Made by a program: the position numbers and the translations under genes. The notes beneath the pieces are model-generated. The model did no database searches, was not told the origin of the DNA, and was given only the letters and a program-made list of their open reading frames with translations. 64,000 nucleotides of DNA. Origin: Planktothrix rubescens CCAP 1459/22 (lineage in GTDB: Bacteria; Cyanobacteriota; Cyanobacteriia; Cyanobacteriales; Microcoleaceae). Numbering within the stretch: position 1 is the first letter of the stretch; each line of letters starts with the position of its first letter. Positions 8,127 through 18,208 of this stretch are shown here, in pieces. Where the stretch lies: positions 620,001 to 684,000 of the forward strand of contig LR882958.1 in the NCBI GenBank assembly GCA_904830895.1, given 5' to 3'.

Positions 8127-9770
8127 TTAAGTTTTGGGTTTGAGTACCAATAGCATTTCTACCTCAACCTGCGAAGGATCGGGAAAGCTGGCACTAATTC
8201 CCACACCTCGAATTGAATTTAGTATAGTCATTCTATTGGGTTGAAGGGCGATCGCCGGAGATGCTAATAGATATCCCATCGCCCAAGAAGTAATTTTTTC
8301 AATATCCAAATAGACATAACTATGGTGAGAACTGGGTAGGGATTTGCTAATTTCTTGAAATCGTTGGCTGTGATTCAGGGGATTGGTGGGATTCTGAGTC
8401 ATGGCTTCCACCACTGGCCCCCCAAAGGCAACAAACATCACATTGGGACTTAACCAGCCATGTCCGAATAGTGTTCCCTGTTTAGGGTCATTCCATTCTG
8501 TCACCTCAATTCCAGATAAACTCCGTTGTTCAATATTAATCGGAGGATTGCCCCCGGCAACCAGAGTATTGAGTTTATTTAACATTATTTCTGCGGCGGG
8601 GCGATCGCTAGTTTCAATTAACAAAACTCCCCCCAATCCCAAGGACGCTAATACTCCTTTTTCAGAAGCGATCGCAGCCAAGGCAAACTCCCCATCCATC
8701 CAGCCAAACACCTCCCTATCCGCATCTAAATTAATTGCTTGCAGTCCCAAACGAATTTGACTAATGATCTTATTCAAATCCCGGTTATTTTCCCCCAAAG
8801 TTAAAAACTGTAACCAAATTTGATGCAGATCATGACTATTTACCAGAGCCAGGGTGTCACTGGGGAAACGATCGATCATTTTCCCAAATTCCGGTGGTTG
8901 TTGGGATACCTTGCCATTGGGACGTAACTGAGCCATCGCTTTTAAGCGCATCCCATCCCCTTCTACCCCAACTCCAATTACCATAGATTGAATGGGTTTC
9001 AGGGAAGATATAGATTGACCGGATAAACTCAAAACTTCTGGCCAAGTGCTACTTAAATCCTGCGTTAACCGATCATAATCGGTAATAAACACCGTCACTA
9101 AAGGATTAGCAAGATTTGCACTTTGAAAAAACAGGTCAGATTTTCCCGATAAACTGACCAAGGAAGGAGAACCCATGAAGGTATCGATCGCCCGTTTCAC
9201 GGTTTCAGGATTAGCCGCAATTACCACCTGATTATTGATCACCGCCACGTTATATTGTTTTCCCGTTTTTTCGGTATAACTCGATAGAGTCACCCCTCGA
9301 TATTGACTCTGTTGAGATTTAACCTCCGATGAGGTGTTTAATTTTTGGGCAAATTGCCAAGCTTTCCATTTATTTTTAATTCCCACAACCATTAATAACT
9401 GGGCATCTGTTGCGGGTTTAATTCCATCAGTAGGAAGTAAAGCCACCATCACCCCACCGATCCAAGGTTGAATATCCCGATTAAAATTAATCGTCGCCCC
9501 AGCTAAACTCTGTTGTTGAAAAATTTTTATTCCCCGACTCACTAATGCTTGAGCTTCCGGTGTGCCAAAATTTTGTAATTCTGATAAAACTTGAGGCGTT
9601 GCTGACACATAAGTTGCCATAATTGCTTCATCAGGCACAAGTTTGCCACTTTCTAAGGGACTATAGGCTTTGTGCCGCTCAGTTGTTAAGTAAAAGGCGG
9701 CGGCGACACTCCCACATACAGTTAGGGCTGCCACGGCCAAAAGCAGCTTAGATTTTTTTCGGGTCAGCAT
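8127..9770 (-). CDS. DUF3352 domain-containing protein
   Basis: A protein of about 547 residues of the cyanobacterial DUF3352 family. An N-terminal membrane anchor (LLLAVAALTVCGSVAAAFYL) is followed by a large extracytoplasmic domain with the family pattern PDEAIMATYVS near the start, VINNQVVIAANPE in the middle and SIRGVGISASF near the end. Function is unknown. I chose the ATG at 9770 over a TTG at 9800 because the residues before it are atypical. It is divergent from the epimerase gene, with about 135 bp shared. Confidence 0.8.
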   Translation of the reverse strand: MLTRKKSKLLLAVAALTVCGSVAAAFYLTTERHKAYSPLESGKLVPDEAIMATYVSATPQVLSELQNFGTPEAQALVSRGIKIFQQQSLAGATINFNRDIQPWIGGVMVALLPTDGIKPATDAQLLMVVGIKNKWKAWQFAQKLNTSSEVKSQQSQYRGVTLSSYTEKTGKQYNVAVINNQVVIAANPETVKRAIDTFMGSPSLVSLSGKSDLFFQSANLANPLVTVFITDYDRLTQDLSSTWPEVLSLSGQSISSLKPIQSMVIGVGVEGDGMRLKAMAQLRPNGKVSQQPPEFGKMIDRFPSDTLALVNSHDLHQIWLQFLTLGENNRDLNKIISQIRLGLQAINLDADREVFGWMDGEFALAAIASEKGVLASLGLGGVLLIETSDRPAAEIMLNKLNTLVAGGNPPINIEQRSLSGIEVTEWNDPKQGTLFGHGWLSPNVMFVAFGGPVVEAMTQNPTNPLNHSQRFQEISKSLPSSHHSYVYLDIEKITSWAMGYLLASPAIALQPNRMTILNSIRGVGISASFPDPSQVEVEMLLVLKPKT

Positions 9771-9905
9771 GATGATTTTTAATCGGGGGGTGATCACCAA
9801 AGGTTTCGGACAATTCCCTCTATGTTAGCTTGTTACCCTATCGGGGGAATGGCTAAAGATTTGTTAAACTCTAAAGACAAAGGTGCGAGCATTCAGCCAT
9901 TAATA

Positions 9906-10832
9906 ATGAAAGTAGCAGTTACAGGAGCAACAGGTTTTGTCGGTAGTCGTTTAGTAGAGCGACTCCAACAGTCAGGACATTCGGTATTAGTTCTCACCCG
10001 GCATCCAGAGCGGGCAAAACGGGTATTTCCCAGTTATGTCTATTCCCAGTTAGAAATTATTGGTTACACTCCCACCATATCCGGTACTTGGCAACAGGTG
10101 ATTTCGGGATGTGATGGGGTGGTAAATTTAGCCGGGGCGGGAATTGCCGACGAAAGATGGACACCGCAACGCAAACAGGAAATTTTAGAAAGTCGCTCTA
10201 CGGCTACCCAAAAATTAGTCGAAGCGATCGCACAAGCTAATTCTAAACCTAGTGTCCTGGTTAGTGCTTCGGCGATTGGCTATTACGGAACCAGCGAAAC
10301 CGCCCTATTTGATGAACATAGTCCCTCTGGACAGGATTTTTTAGCCAATGTCTGTCTAGCTTGGGAAACCTCAGCCCAACAGGTTAAGGAAACCGGAACT
10401 CGTTTAGTTATTTTAAGATTGGGGATTGTTTTAGCCATGGGGGGAGCTTTGGGAAAAATGCTAACTCCCTTTAGAATGTTTGCCGGGGGGCCATTGGGTT
10501 CGGGAGAACAGTGGTTTTCTTGGATTCATCGAGAGGATTTAGTTAATTTAATCCTATTAAGTTTAACCAATTCTCAAATCGAAGGGGTACTAAATGCCAC
10601 GGCTCCCAACCCCGTTAGAATGGGGCAATTGTGTCATGCTTTAGGGGAAGTTCTCAATCGTCCGTCTTGGCTTCCGGTTCCTGATTTTGCCCTGGAAATA
10701 TTATTAGGAGATGCCGCCCAAGTCATTCTCGAAGGTCAACAAGTCCTACCTAAACGTACCCTATCCTACAATTTTAATTATCAATATCCGACGGTTAAAC
10801 CTGCCCTAGAAGATATTTTATCTTCTTCATAA
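9906..10832 (+). CDS. TIGR01777 family epimerase/SDR protein
   Basis: A 308-residue extended SDR protein of the TIGR01777 (SDR39U1-like) family. It starts [20 protein letters not shown], giving the NAD(P)-binding GxxGxxG loop. It then has [13 protein letters not shown], the SASAIGYYG segment with the catalytic-type Tyr, and the DUF1731-like C-terminal part ending in [21 protein letters not shown]. The substrate is unknown. An earlier in-frame ATG at 9822 adds 28 poorly conserved residues, so the MKVAVTG start is preferred. Confidence 0.85.
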   Translation: MKVAVTGATGFVGSRLVERLQQSGHSVLVLTRHPERAKRVFPSYVYSQLEIIGYTPTISGTWQQVISGCDGVVNLAGAGIADERWTPQRKQEILESRSTATQKLVEAIAQANSKPSVLVSASAIGYYGTSETALFDEHSPSGQDFLANVCLAWETSAQQVKETGTRLVILRLGIVLAMGGALGKMLTPFRMFAGGPLGSGEQWFSWIHREDLVNLILLSLTNSQIEGVLNATAPNPVRMGQLCHALGEVLNRPSWLPVPDFALEILLGDAAQVILEGQQVLPKRTLSYNFNYQYPTVKPALEDILSSS

Positions 10833-10965
10833 ATTGGGTATTTTTAAACACGGATTTAAGAGAATTTCACGAATTTTAATCGGCGTTAATCTGCGTAGTC
10901 CTCTTAAATCCGTAATAGGTAAGTACCTAAACAAAATTAATTACACATCCTCTACCCTCTACCCT

Positions 10966-11018
10966 GTTCCCTCCCCCCCCCTAGCCCCCCGTGCACGGGG
11001 GGTTTGGGGGGGCTGTTA
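10966..11018. repeat. partial copy of the C/G-run palindrome repeat
   Basis: CCCTGTTCCC followed by a C run, TAG, C6-GTGCAC-G6, TTT, a G run and CTGTTA. It is the MITE core without recognisable TATAGCA ends. The region 10833-11088 otherwise holds no gene; a short open frame there runs straight through this repeat. Confidence 0.6.
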
Positions 11019-11088
11019 CCTCTATCAACTAGGTAATTTATTTTGTGCAACTACTTAATGGGTTCGGATGACATGATGAATTAACTCC

Positions 11089-12150
11089 CTAACAAATTCG
11101 AGGTAACTGTTCTCCACTCAACATATCAATAATCCGTTTTGCTCCTATTCTACTTTGCATAGTAACCAAAGGATTTGAAGTTTGTTTCACAAAACCAATT
11201 AAACTAGATTCGGGTATTTTTGCCTGTAAAATTGATAAGGTTTTTTCAATATCCTTCTCAGGAACAAACACCGCAAACCGTCCTTCATTAGCAACATAAA
11301 CGGGATCAAATCCCAATATTTCACACGCACCTCTAACTTCTTCTAATACCTTAATAGCCGTTTCTTGAATTTCAATTTCTACTTTAGCAGCAGTAGCAAT
11401 TTCATTTAACGTACTCGCTAAACCGCCCCGGGTTAAATCGCGTAAACAGTGAATTTCTATTCCCGCCTCTAATAACTCTAAAACCACATCGGCTACAGGC
11501 GCGGAATCACTTTCTATAGTCGTTTCAAATTCTAATCCTTCTCGCACCGCCATAATAGCAATCCCATGTCGCCCCAAATCCCCATTAATAATAACAGCAT
11601 CCCCAGCTTTAACAGATAGGGAATTAATAGTTAAATTATGTTTAATAATTCCGATACCCGATGTATTAATAAAAATCCCATCTCCCTTACCCTTATCAAC
11701 AACCTTAGTATCTCCCGTGACAATTTTAACCTGAGCTTTTTCGGCAGCAATTTTCATGGATATAATAATTTCCCATAAGGTTTGAATTGGTAAACCTTCT
11801 TCTAAAATAAAACCTACACTTAAATATAAAGGACGAGCGCCCGCCATTGCCAAATCATTAACGGTTCCATAAATTGCCATTGAACCAATATCTCCCCCTG
11901 GAAAAAATAGGGGATTCACCACATAGGAATCCGTTGTAAATGCTATTTTATTTCCCTGTAATTGTAGAGTAGCTGCATCATGTTCAACTTGATTAGAACT
12001 CCCAAAAGTAGGTAAAAACATTTTGTCAATTAATTGCCGCATTAGTTTACCACCTCCCCCATGAGCGAGTAAAATATGAGGGTATTGTTGAATCGGAATC
12101 GGACAAGTTAAACTAAAATCTGGATTAGAGGTCATAGAGAGGTTATTCAT
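11089..12150 (-). CDS. hypE: hydrogenase maturation protein HypE
   Basis: HypE dehydrates the carbamoyl group received from HypF on its C-terminal cysteine to a nitrile, which becomes the cyanide ligand of the NiFe-hydrogenase iron. The product ends in the diagnostic PRIC tail. It also has the ATP-binding AHGGGGKLM near residue 25, the [19 protein letters not shown] segment and GDTKVV. I place the start at 12150 (MNNLSM); a longer frame to 12225 is possible but would overlap the divergent gene. No other hyp or hox gene is in the window. Confidence 0.88.
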   Translation of the reverse strand: MNNLSMTSNPDFSLTCPIPIQQYPHILLAHGGGGKLMRQLIDKMFLPTFGSSNQVEHDAATLQLQGNKIAFTTDSYVVNPLFFPGGDIGSMAIYGTVNDLAMAGARPLYLSVGFILEEGLPIQTLWEIIISMKIAAEKAQVKIVTGDTKVVDKGKGDGIFINTSGIGIIKHNLTINSLSVKAGDAVIINGDLGRHGIAIMAVREGLEFETTIESDSAPVADVVLELLEAGIEIHCLRDLTRGGLASTLNEIATAAKVEIEIQETAIKVLEEVRGACEILGFDPVYVANEGRFAVFVPEKDIEKTLSILQAKIPESSLIGFVKQTSNPLVTMQSRIGAKRIIDMLSGEQLPRIC

Positions 12151-12171
12151 AGAATTATTATTAATTCTATA

Positions 12172-13983
12172 ATGAAATTTACGGAACTTCAAAAAATCAT
12201 GAAAAGTTATTATAATTTCTCTCAAAACTCAACTACTGGTACAACATTTATTACCGTCGGTGCAACGACTGGGGCCGGAATTTATAGCACAATTGGTGGC
12301 GTTGGATTGGTGGGAAGTTTTGGGGGAATTGGGTTAGGAATAATGCCATTAATGGGTGTGGGGGCGGTGGCGGGTGCTGCAACTTATGGAGCATTTAGAG
12401 CTATTAATCAAGGGGATGCTATTGCTTGGGGTGCAGTAGGATTAGGGGCAATTTCCGGGGTAGGAATTTCTTCAGTTGTGGGAGGAATGGGGTTAGGTTT
12501 TGCGGGAACAGGCGTCGGAATTGGTATGGGAACATTAGGGGTTTTTGGCGGAATTGTTGGCTTAGGATTATATGGAATTGCCCAATTAATTGATGCTGGC
12601 GGAAGCCCAGAAACAGCATTTCAAGCCTTTGACCGGATGGAAGAACGGATTTTAGATCAGGAATTTTATACCGCCGCGTTATTAGAAGTATTGGAACTTA
12701 TTCCTGAATTTCAAGAAGAAAAATTAAACCAAAAATTCAATGATTTAGAATTAGACGAGGAATTAAAAAATCTTAAACAAAATATTCAAGATCCCCAGAA
12801 ATCATCTGCTCAAAAAAATACAGAAAAACCTAATATTGAAAATCACAATCTTGTTATTCGTCCCCATTCACCAGATTTATTATGGACAGAAACACAACGT
12901 TTAGCCGGACATCAAGATTCAATTCATGCGGTGGCTTTTAGTCCTGATGGTCAAACTTTGATCAGTGCTAGTGATGATCGCAATATTCACATTTGGGACG
13001 TTAATACAATTAAGAAAAAATATACTTGGTTTATGCCCTATGAGATGTATTCCGTTGCCATTAGTCCTAATTCAGAAATAGTTGCCACGGGGAGTGTTAA
13101 TGGTCGAATTACCCTCTGGAATTTTCAGACTCGACAACTGAATCGAACTTTATTGGATCTGAATTTTCCTGAAAAAAATATGGGAATTATTACGTCCCTT
13201 GTATTTAGTCCCGACAATCAAATTTTAATTAGTGGAAGTAGCGATAAAACCGTTAGACTTTGGTATTTTAAAACCGGACAATCTAAACGAATTTTGAACG
13301 GACATACTGATGGAGTTTGGTCTGTAGCTATCTGTTCTCAGAGTCAATTTGTAGCCAGTGGTAGTGCTGATCAAACCATTAGAATTTGGGATCTTAAAAC
13401 CTATCAAAATCCTATGGTTTTAACCGGACATTCTAACTGGGTGACTTCGGTTTTATTCAGTCCTGATAATCAAATTTTAATCAGTGCAAGTGCTGACAAT
13501 ACAATTAAAGTCTGGGATTGGAAAAATCAGCAATTAATTCGGACATTAACCGGACATTCCGCCGCTATTTTTTCAATAGCTTTGAGTCCAAATAGCCAAA
13601 TTTTGGCGAGTGGAAGTGTGGATAAAACGGTTAAATTATGGAATTGGAAAACCGGAGAATTATTGCAAACGCTCTCCGGTTGTTCTCCCGTTGCCTTTAG
13701 TCCCGATGGTCAACGATTAGTTAGTGGAAGTCAAAAGGGTATTTTACAACTCTGGTATCAACAATTAGGTATACCAGAATTAATCGAATTTGAACGTTAT
13801 CAAAATTGGTGGCAAGTATTAGGAGTACATCCCCAGGCAACACTTAATCAAGTTAAACAAGCCTATTATCAATTAGCAAAAAAATATCATCCTGATCATA
13901 ACATTAAATCAGAAGCGATCGCAGTTATGCAAAGAATTAATCACGCCTATGAGACTTTTTTAAATGAATGGAGTCAAACGTGA
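12172..13983 (+). CDS. glycine-rich membrane / WD40 / J-domain fusion protein
   Basis: A 603-residue protein in three parts. Residues about 20-145 are Gly-rich hydrophobic segments with glycine-zipper character ([19 protein letters not shown]). Residues about 240-540 form roughly seven WD40 repeats, each ending in WD or WN after the GH...VAFSPDGQ-ASGSxDxTI pattern. Residues about 545-600 are a J domain ([20 protein letters not shown], then the HPD tripeptide), which stimulates DnaK ATPase. The fusion suggests a membrane-tethered Hsp70 co-chaperone with a WD40 client platform (inference). An ATG at 12199 is an alternative start. Confidence 0.85.
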   Translation: MKFTELQKIMKSYYNFSQNSTTGTTFITVGATTGAGIYSTIGGVGLVGSFGGIGLGIMPLMGVGAVAGAATYGAFRAINQGDAIAWGAVGLGAISGVGISSVVGGMGLGFAGTGVGIGMGTLGVFGGIVGLGLYGIAQLIDAGGSPETAFQAFDRMEERILDQEFYTAALLEVLELIPEFQEEKLNQKFNDLELDEELKNLKQNIQDPQKSSAQKNTEKPNIENHNLVIRPHSPDLLWTETQRLAGHQDSIHAVAFSPDGQTLISASDDRNIHIWDVNTIKKKYTWFMPYEMYSVAISPNSEIVATGSVNGRITLWNFQTRQLNRTLLDLNFPEKNMGIITSLVFSPDNQILISGSSDKTVRLWYFKTGQSKRILNGHTDGVWSVAICSQSQFVASGSADQTIRIWDLKTYQNPMVLTGHSNWVTSVLFSPDNQILISASADNTIKVWDWKNQQLIRTLTGHSAAIFSIALSPNSQILASGSVDKTVKLWNWKTGELLQTLSGCSPVAFSPDGQRLVSGSQKGILQLWYQQLGIPELIEFERYQNWWQVLGVHPQATLNQVKQAYYQLAKKYHPDHNIKSEAIAVMQRINHAYETFLNEWSQT

Positions 13984-14186
13984 TTTTCGAGGAGAAATTG
14001 TTACTGTTGCAGTCAGGAATACAAAAGGAATGTCTGTTTCTCTTGCAATTGAAAGTTTACCAGCATTTCGCCCACCTGCAAAATTTGGTGGAACTGGAAA
14101 AGACCCTATATGGCAAATTGATGACAGAATTAGGTATTTTATTCTATCAAATCCAGTTAATTTTAATCAATATTAAGCCTTTTCTA
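13968..14186 (+). CDS. possible small helical protein overlapping the WD40/J gene end
   Basis: A frame starting at 13968 overlaps the last 16 bases of the WD40/J gene and encodes Leu/Glu/Lys-rich helix (LVELEKTLYGKLMTELGILF). It runs to 14267, over the 3' end of clpS on the other strand, so its natural end was probably lost near 14186. The codon choice looks like local genes, but no family is recognised and no Shine-Dalgarno precedes it. It could equally be chance. Confidence 0.25.
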
Positions 14187-14499
14187 AAGGCGCCATTGTT
14201 AAGCCTTCTCGACTTAATTGTTGATGATATAATTCCGCTTGTTCTTGGGGGCCAACCCATACCGTAGCTTGACCTTCATAATGGACTTGATTTGTTAATT
14301 CCCAGGCGCTATCGGCGGTCATCCCAGGAATATATTTCATCAAACAATTAGAAACGTGTTCAAAGGTATTAAAATCATCGTTCAAGACAATGACTTTATA
14401 ATTAGGATAGGTTTGATTAACAGTTTGACGAGAGCGAGTTGGTGCAATAGTGGGTGAACTTGCCATGCCGCGAATAGATGCTAAAATTCCCATATTCAT
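14173..14499 (-). CDS. clpS: ATP-dependent Clp protease adaptor ClpS
   Basis: ClpS delivers N-degron substrates to ClpAP/ClpC. The core (YPNYKVIVLNDDFNTFEHV, then CLMKYIPGM, HYEGQATVWVGPQEQAELYHQQL) is typical, with the NDDFNTFEHV motif that contacts the substrate N-terminus. I chose the ATG at 14499, which has GGGGT about 9 bases upstream. The frame continues upstream to a TTG at 14634, but those residues are not ClpS-like. Confidence 0.88.
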   Translation of the reverse strand: MNMGILASIRGMASSPTIAPTRSRQTVNQTYPNYKVIVLNDDFNTFEHVSNCLMKYIPGMTADSAWELTNQVHYEGQATVWVGPQEQAELYHQQLSREGLTMAPLEKA

Positions 14500-14701
14500 A
14501 TCAATAACCCCAATTTCAAACACAATACAAATTAAACAATAATTTTTTATCCTCTCAACCCAAACCTGAATGATTGAGGTTTTTGGAAGTGATTTAGAAT
14601 CATTATACCTTAAAATGAGTATTGTGGTTGTCAATTGGTTAGAAATGATTTTAAGGACTGGTGATGATCCAGATGCAGTTGCTAATTGAGAAAATGATAC
14701 A

Positions 14702-15037
14702 ATGACTTATTATATTGCTACTGTTCATAAAGATACTGACAGTGATTATGGAGTGCAGTTTTATGATTTTCCGGGTTGTATTACTGCGGAAGAAACTATA
14801 GAAGCCACACAAATTATAGCTCAAGAAGCCTTAATAGGTCATATTAATTTAATGGTTGCTGATAGAGATGAAATTCCAGTTCCCAGTTCCCTAGAAACAA
14901 TTTTAAGCGATAGTGATCATCAAGATGCGATCGCATTTTTAGTGATTCATATTCCTGATAAAACTTTCAATAGAATTAACACTTCGACTAACAAACAACA
15001 ACAACCCTTAAAGTTTGCCAAAAGCTCCCCAAATTAA
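14702..15037 (+). CDS. HicB-like antitoxin with abnormal C-terminus
   Basis: The first 95 residues follow the HicB antitoxin pattern: MTYYIATVHKDTDSDYGVQF, DFPGCITAEET, EALIGHINLMV, PVPSSLETIL and AIAFLVIHIPDKTFNRIN. HicB normally continues into a ribbon-helix-helix DNA-binding tail. Here the sequence changes to TSTNKQQQPL and ends inside the 3' end of the convergent kinase gene (overlap 15008-15037), so the DNA-binding domain has probably been lost. No hicA toxin is visible upstream. It is likely a relic. Confidence 0.6.
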   Translation: MTYYIATVHKDTDSDYGVQFYDFPGCITAEETIEATQIIAQEALIGHINLMVADRDEIPVPSSLETILSDSDHQDAIAFLVIHIPDKTFNRINTSTNKQQQPLKFAKSSPN

Positions 15038-17131
15038 ACCGGAAACCATCCCCCAAATACTGCCAATTCCAGCCGATACAATAATTGAACCAATTAATAA
15101 AGAAGTTGTGCCTGTTGTTGCAGAAGTATCTAAAAAATTAGCAAAACTTGTTGCGGCTAAAACTCCTAAACCTGCTCCAGAAATTGCCCCTAAAAAATTA
15201 CCCCAAATTGCCCCAATAAAAGCTCCCCTTCGTCCATATAAATTTAGGGATAAAGGCAAACTGGGAGCGCCTCCAACAGTTCCAAATAACCCTCCGGCTA
15301 AACTTCCACCAATAGTTCCCACACCCGCCGCCACAATCGCCGTTGCCATTATTCTTAGGGCAATTTCCGAAGAATTTGAGGTAGAATTAATATTAGAATT
15401 AGTTTGTTCAAATTGTTGCCAACCTACGGCTAAAATCCCTAAACAAATTCCCCCTAAAGTTCCTAAATATGACCCCCAAACTCCCCCAACAAATGCCCCA
15501 CGTCTTCCCCATAATCGTCCAATATGAGGTAAGGATAAAGGAGGTTTAAATAAATGCCAAACCGCACCCCAAACCATGCCCATTAAAGCCCCCCACATTA
15601 AGGTTTGACCAATTAGGGGTTCGGTGTTCCATACTCCTAAAATTAATCCGGCAATTACCGCCGCCACAAAAATCCCTGACCAGCCCCCCACAATTAACGC
15701 CAATACTCGGTTTAATCCCCCCGGTGGAGGGAGATACACACTAATTACTATCCCTATAAATGCCCCCCACATTGCCCCCACCATTAACCCGCCAATAATT
15801 GCTTCTTTTCCTTGCACAAAAGCAACAATTAGGGCAATAATTGCTGATAAAACTGACGTTCCCCACAACCCGCCTAAGACAACTCCTTCAAATATATTAC
15901 CTAATAAATTTTGGAGATAAAAATTAGGAGCTTGGGGCAAAACTAAGGTTTTTTTAGCTGTTGGTTGAGCAAAAATAGAACGGTTTGGCGGAGTGAATAA
16001 AGGACGATTATTAACCGGAACAGGTTTATTATTTAAAACTCTTTTTCGTTTGCGTTTGAGGGGTTGTAAATTCTGTTTTTGTTTAACTGCTAAACGGGAA
16101 GGAAATGGGTCGCGCCCACCTAATTTTTCTGTGCGATCACACCAAGGACAATGGCTTAAATGATTACCATAACGATGTTCTGATTGTTGATTACAGGTAA
16201 TTAAATTCGCTTCAGCTTCTTTTAATACTATTAACCAAGTTTTCGCATCGGGTCTAAGTTGGGGATTATTATATGCAGTTTCAAAACATTGAATAAATAA
16301 TTGTTGCAATTTTGGATACAAGATTTCAAAAGGAGGAGCATAGGGCATGGGTTGATAGGGAACCTGTTTTGTGCCATAGACAAAATGACCCGCCCGCACC
16401 CTAGACTCAATGGCTGGAGGGTCGCCACTGCCTTGATAAACGCCGGAAAAGGGGTGAGTCCCTTCCATCAATAACAGAAAAATTAATACCGCCAGTCCAA
16501 ACCGATCCTGTTCGGGGGTACGGTTTAAGTCCCGAAAGGCTTGTCCCTGGAGTTCTGGGGGGGTAAATTCGGCTTTTCCCACGGGACAGCGATAAATTAA
16601 CCCGGTATCGGGATCTCTAACTTGAAAGGAGTCGGTATCAACCAGAGTAACTAAGGCGGTATCACTAACTAAAATATTAGATTCATTAACATCACCAATA
16701 ATATATCCACTACTATGTAAATCGGCAATAGAAGCGACTAAATTACGCGCGGTACGATGGAGATATAAATAGTTAAATAAAGGCTTTTGTTCCCGGCGAC
16801 TTTTAGGGGTATAAAAAATATGAATTGGGGTAGCTTTATGCACCCGGGGCATTAAATAACCGACAATTTGGCGCTTATTATCGGTGGTATGCAGCAGGTC
16901 AACGGGCCAAGCGATCGCCGTCATTTCCGGGGAAACCATCGCCGTTGCTGGGGGATAGTTATACATGACGGTGAGTTTCTCGGCGTCTTCGTCGTTGGGT
17001 TTATGGTAGATTTTGGCAACTAAATTCGGATCTTCTAATATGCCATAGATGCGTCCTTCCCCCCCACTCCCTAGAGGGGTGTGGGTATCGAGAGTGATGG
17101 TTTGTCCGTTGAATTGGCGTTGCAGCCGCAT
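15008..17131 (-). CDS. YegI-like degenerate protein kinase with Zn motif and membrane segments
   Basis: A 707-residue protein. Residues 1-310 form a kinase-like domain with a Gly loop (GSGGEGRIYGI) and the VAKIY lysine. The catalytic loop reads IGDVNESNIL in place of HRDxKxxN, and DTDSF replaces DFG. A Cys/His cluster (SHCPWCDR) follows near residue 330. From about residue 410, several Gly-rich membrane segments repeat an RRGAFIGAIWG-type motif. Related kinases often occur with VWA and PP2C proteins in tellurite/stress operons, but neither is adjacent here. Whether it phosphorylates is unclear because the HRD and DFG motifs are altered. Confidence 0.8.
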   Translation of the reverse strand: MRLQRQFNGQTITLDTHTPLGSGGEGRIYGILEDPNLVAKIYHKPNDEDAEKLTVMYNYPPATAMVSPEMTAIAWPVDLLHTTDNKRQIVGYLMPRVHKATPIHIFYTPKSRREQKPLFNYLYLHRTARNLVASIADLHSSGYIIGDVNESNILVSDTALVTLVDTDSFQVRDPDTGLIYRCPVGKAEFTPPELQGQAFRDLNRTPEQDRFGLAVLIFLLLMEGTHPFSGVYQGSGDPPAIESRVRAGHFVYGTKQVPYQPMPYAPPFEILYPKLQQLFIQCFETAYNNPQLRPDAKTWLIVLKEAEANLITCNQQSEHRYGNHLSHCPWCDRTEKLGGRDPFPSRLAVKQKQNLQPLKRKRKRVLNNKPVPVNNRPLFTPPNRSIFAQPTAKKTLVLPQAPNFYLQNLLGNIFEGVVLGGLWGTSVLSAIIALIVAFVQGKEAIIGGLMVGAMWGAFIGIVISVYLPPPGGLNRVLALIVGGWSGIFVAAVIAGLILGVWNTEPLIGQTLMWGALMGMVWGAVWHLFKPPLSLPHIGRLWGRRGAFVGGVWGSYLGTLGGICLGILAVGWQQFEQTNSNINSTSNSSEIALRIMATAIVAAGVGTIGGSLAGGLFGTVGGAPSLPLSLNLYGRRGAFIGAIWGNFLGAISGAGLGVLAATSFANFLDTSATTGTTSLLIGSIIVSAGIGSIWGMVSGLIWGAFGKL

Positions 17132-17554
17132 AGCAAATTAGGGGGTTGAACCGTTGCACCTGTGAAATCGTAATTTAAGCATAGCGTGTCAGGGAAGGGT
17201 TATCCTTTCTCGACACGCCAAAAAGTAGGGTGCGTAAGCGATCTTCGCACGCACCAATTTTATAAAAAAGTGATCGCCCCATCTCCACCCACCAATTTTA
17301 TAAAAGCGATCGCGCTATCTCCACCCACCAATTTATAAAAAGCGATCGCCCCATCTCCACCCACCAATTTTATAAAAGCGATCGCCTCAAATTTTAATAA
17401 TTACAATTCTCTGTTTTTTCTTTGTAAATTGGGTTTTGGTGCGTGCGTAGGACTTACGCACCCTACGGTTTTGTAATTGGGGGTTTTGAGAATTATCGAA
17501 AAAAACGAGATAAGCTGTTCAGCATCTAAATTGGTCATGCAGAAATCTTGAATC
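17132..17554. other. gene-free stretch with HIP1 tandem array
   Basis: About 420 bp holding a 36-bp tandem array and its flanking inverted repeats, described separately. There is no credible gene; the 17401-17604 minus frame runs through the flanking repeat. Confidence 0.6.
17225..17466. repeat. four 36-38 bp tandem repeats with HIP1 sites, bracketed by inverted repeats
   Basis: Units begin ACCAATTTTATAAAA at about 17253, 17291, 17327 and 17363. Each carries GCGATCGC (GTGATCGC in the first) and then a CATCTCCACCC-like segment. The array is bracketed by inverted copies of GTAGGGTGCGTAAG...GCACGCACC (17225-17254 and 17439-17466), a common cyanobacterial repeat that also occurs at 18838-18868. 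The units are contiguous with no spacers, so it is not a CRISPR array. Confidence 0.75.
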
Positions 17555-18208
17555 TTATGCAGTGCGAGCGTCCTCGCTCGCTGGAATATACAGTTTAAAT
17601 GCACAACAGCTTAATCCCATAATAATAACCGCAATTAACATCGGTAAACTACTAATAAAAAAAGCAGGAGAAGCCAGAAAAGAAAAGTCAGTATGAGATT
17701 TAGGACTCTCTTTTTGAGTGGATAAAACACTGGCAGTAATACCACTCATACTTAAAGCTGTACCAACAACAGCAATGGTTAAATTAAGATTGCGATCAGT
17801 TTTTGTCTGTTCAATATTAATAATTCCTTCTATAGTTTTAATCGCATTTTCCAAGAGATCAAATCCACTATTTAAACTTCTTAAATCCGATTTAATTTGT
17901 TCTAAATACTTTTCTTCAACATAATCACTAAAAAACTTTAAAAATGTGATTGTTGCTTCTGAATTAGAGTTAAATTTTAATTTAGAAATAGTTTTAACTC
18001 GTTTTTGATAATTGATTAAATTAGTTTTAATCGTAGATTGTTGCTCCTCTAAACTACCTAATTGATTAGAATAAATCGATAACACTTTTAATGTATCTGC
18101 TAACTCTATTTGTAACTGGTTCAAATTCGATCGCGGTTGATCAACTTGTTGGGGAAGATTGTTAACCGTAGTCTGAATAATAGGATAGGTTTTTTTAAGT
18201 TCGGATTT
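17555..18208 (-). pseudogene. membrane protein gene truncated by an IS5-type insertion
   Basis: The C-terminal remainder of a membrane protein: a long helical, coiled-coil-like region (LRSLNSGFDLLENAIKTI), then RNLNLTIAVVGTALSMSGI and two hydrophobic segments near the end. From a TTG at 18124 the frame stays open upstream with sensible residues (TYPIIQTTVNNLPQQVDQ) to about 18208 without an ATG, where IS5-type transposase sequence starts on the other strand. The gene has therefore lost its 5' part. Its family is not recognised. Confidence 0.6.

Noticed and set aside
8401-8760. 119-residue plus-strand frame inside the DUF3352 gene
   Set aside because: Antisense shadow without a Shine-Dalgarno or known domain.
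10834-11058. 74-residue plus-strand open frame
   Set aside because: It runs through the C/G palindrome repeat and has no recognisable content or start signal.
15015-15527. 170-residue plus-strand frame (and 15624-15920)
   Set aside because: Antisense shadow of the Gly/Ala-rich membrane half of the kinase-like gene; the composition is Pro/Lys-rich as expected from antisense of such codons.
17253-17398. Regularly spaced repeats resembling a CRISPR array
   Set aside because: The 36-38 bp units are contiguous with no unique spacers, contain HIP1, and there are no cas genes nearby.
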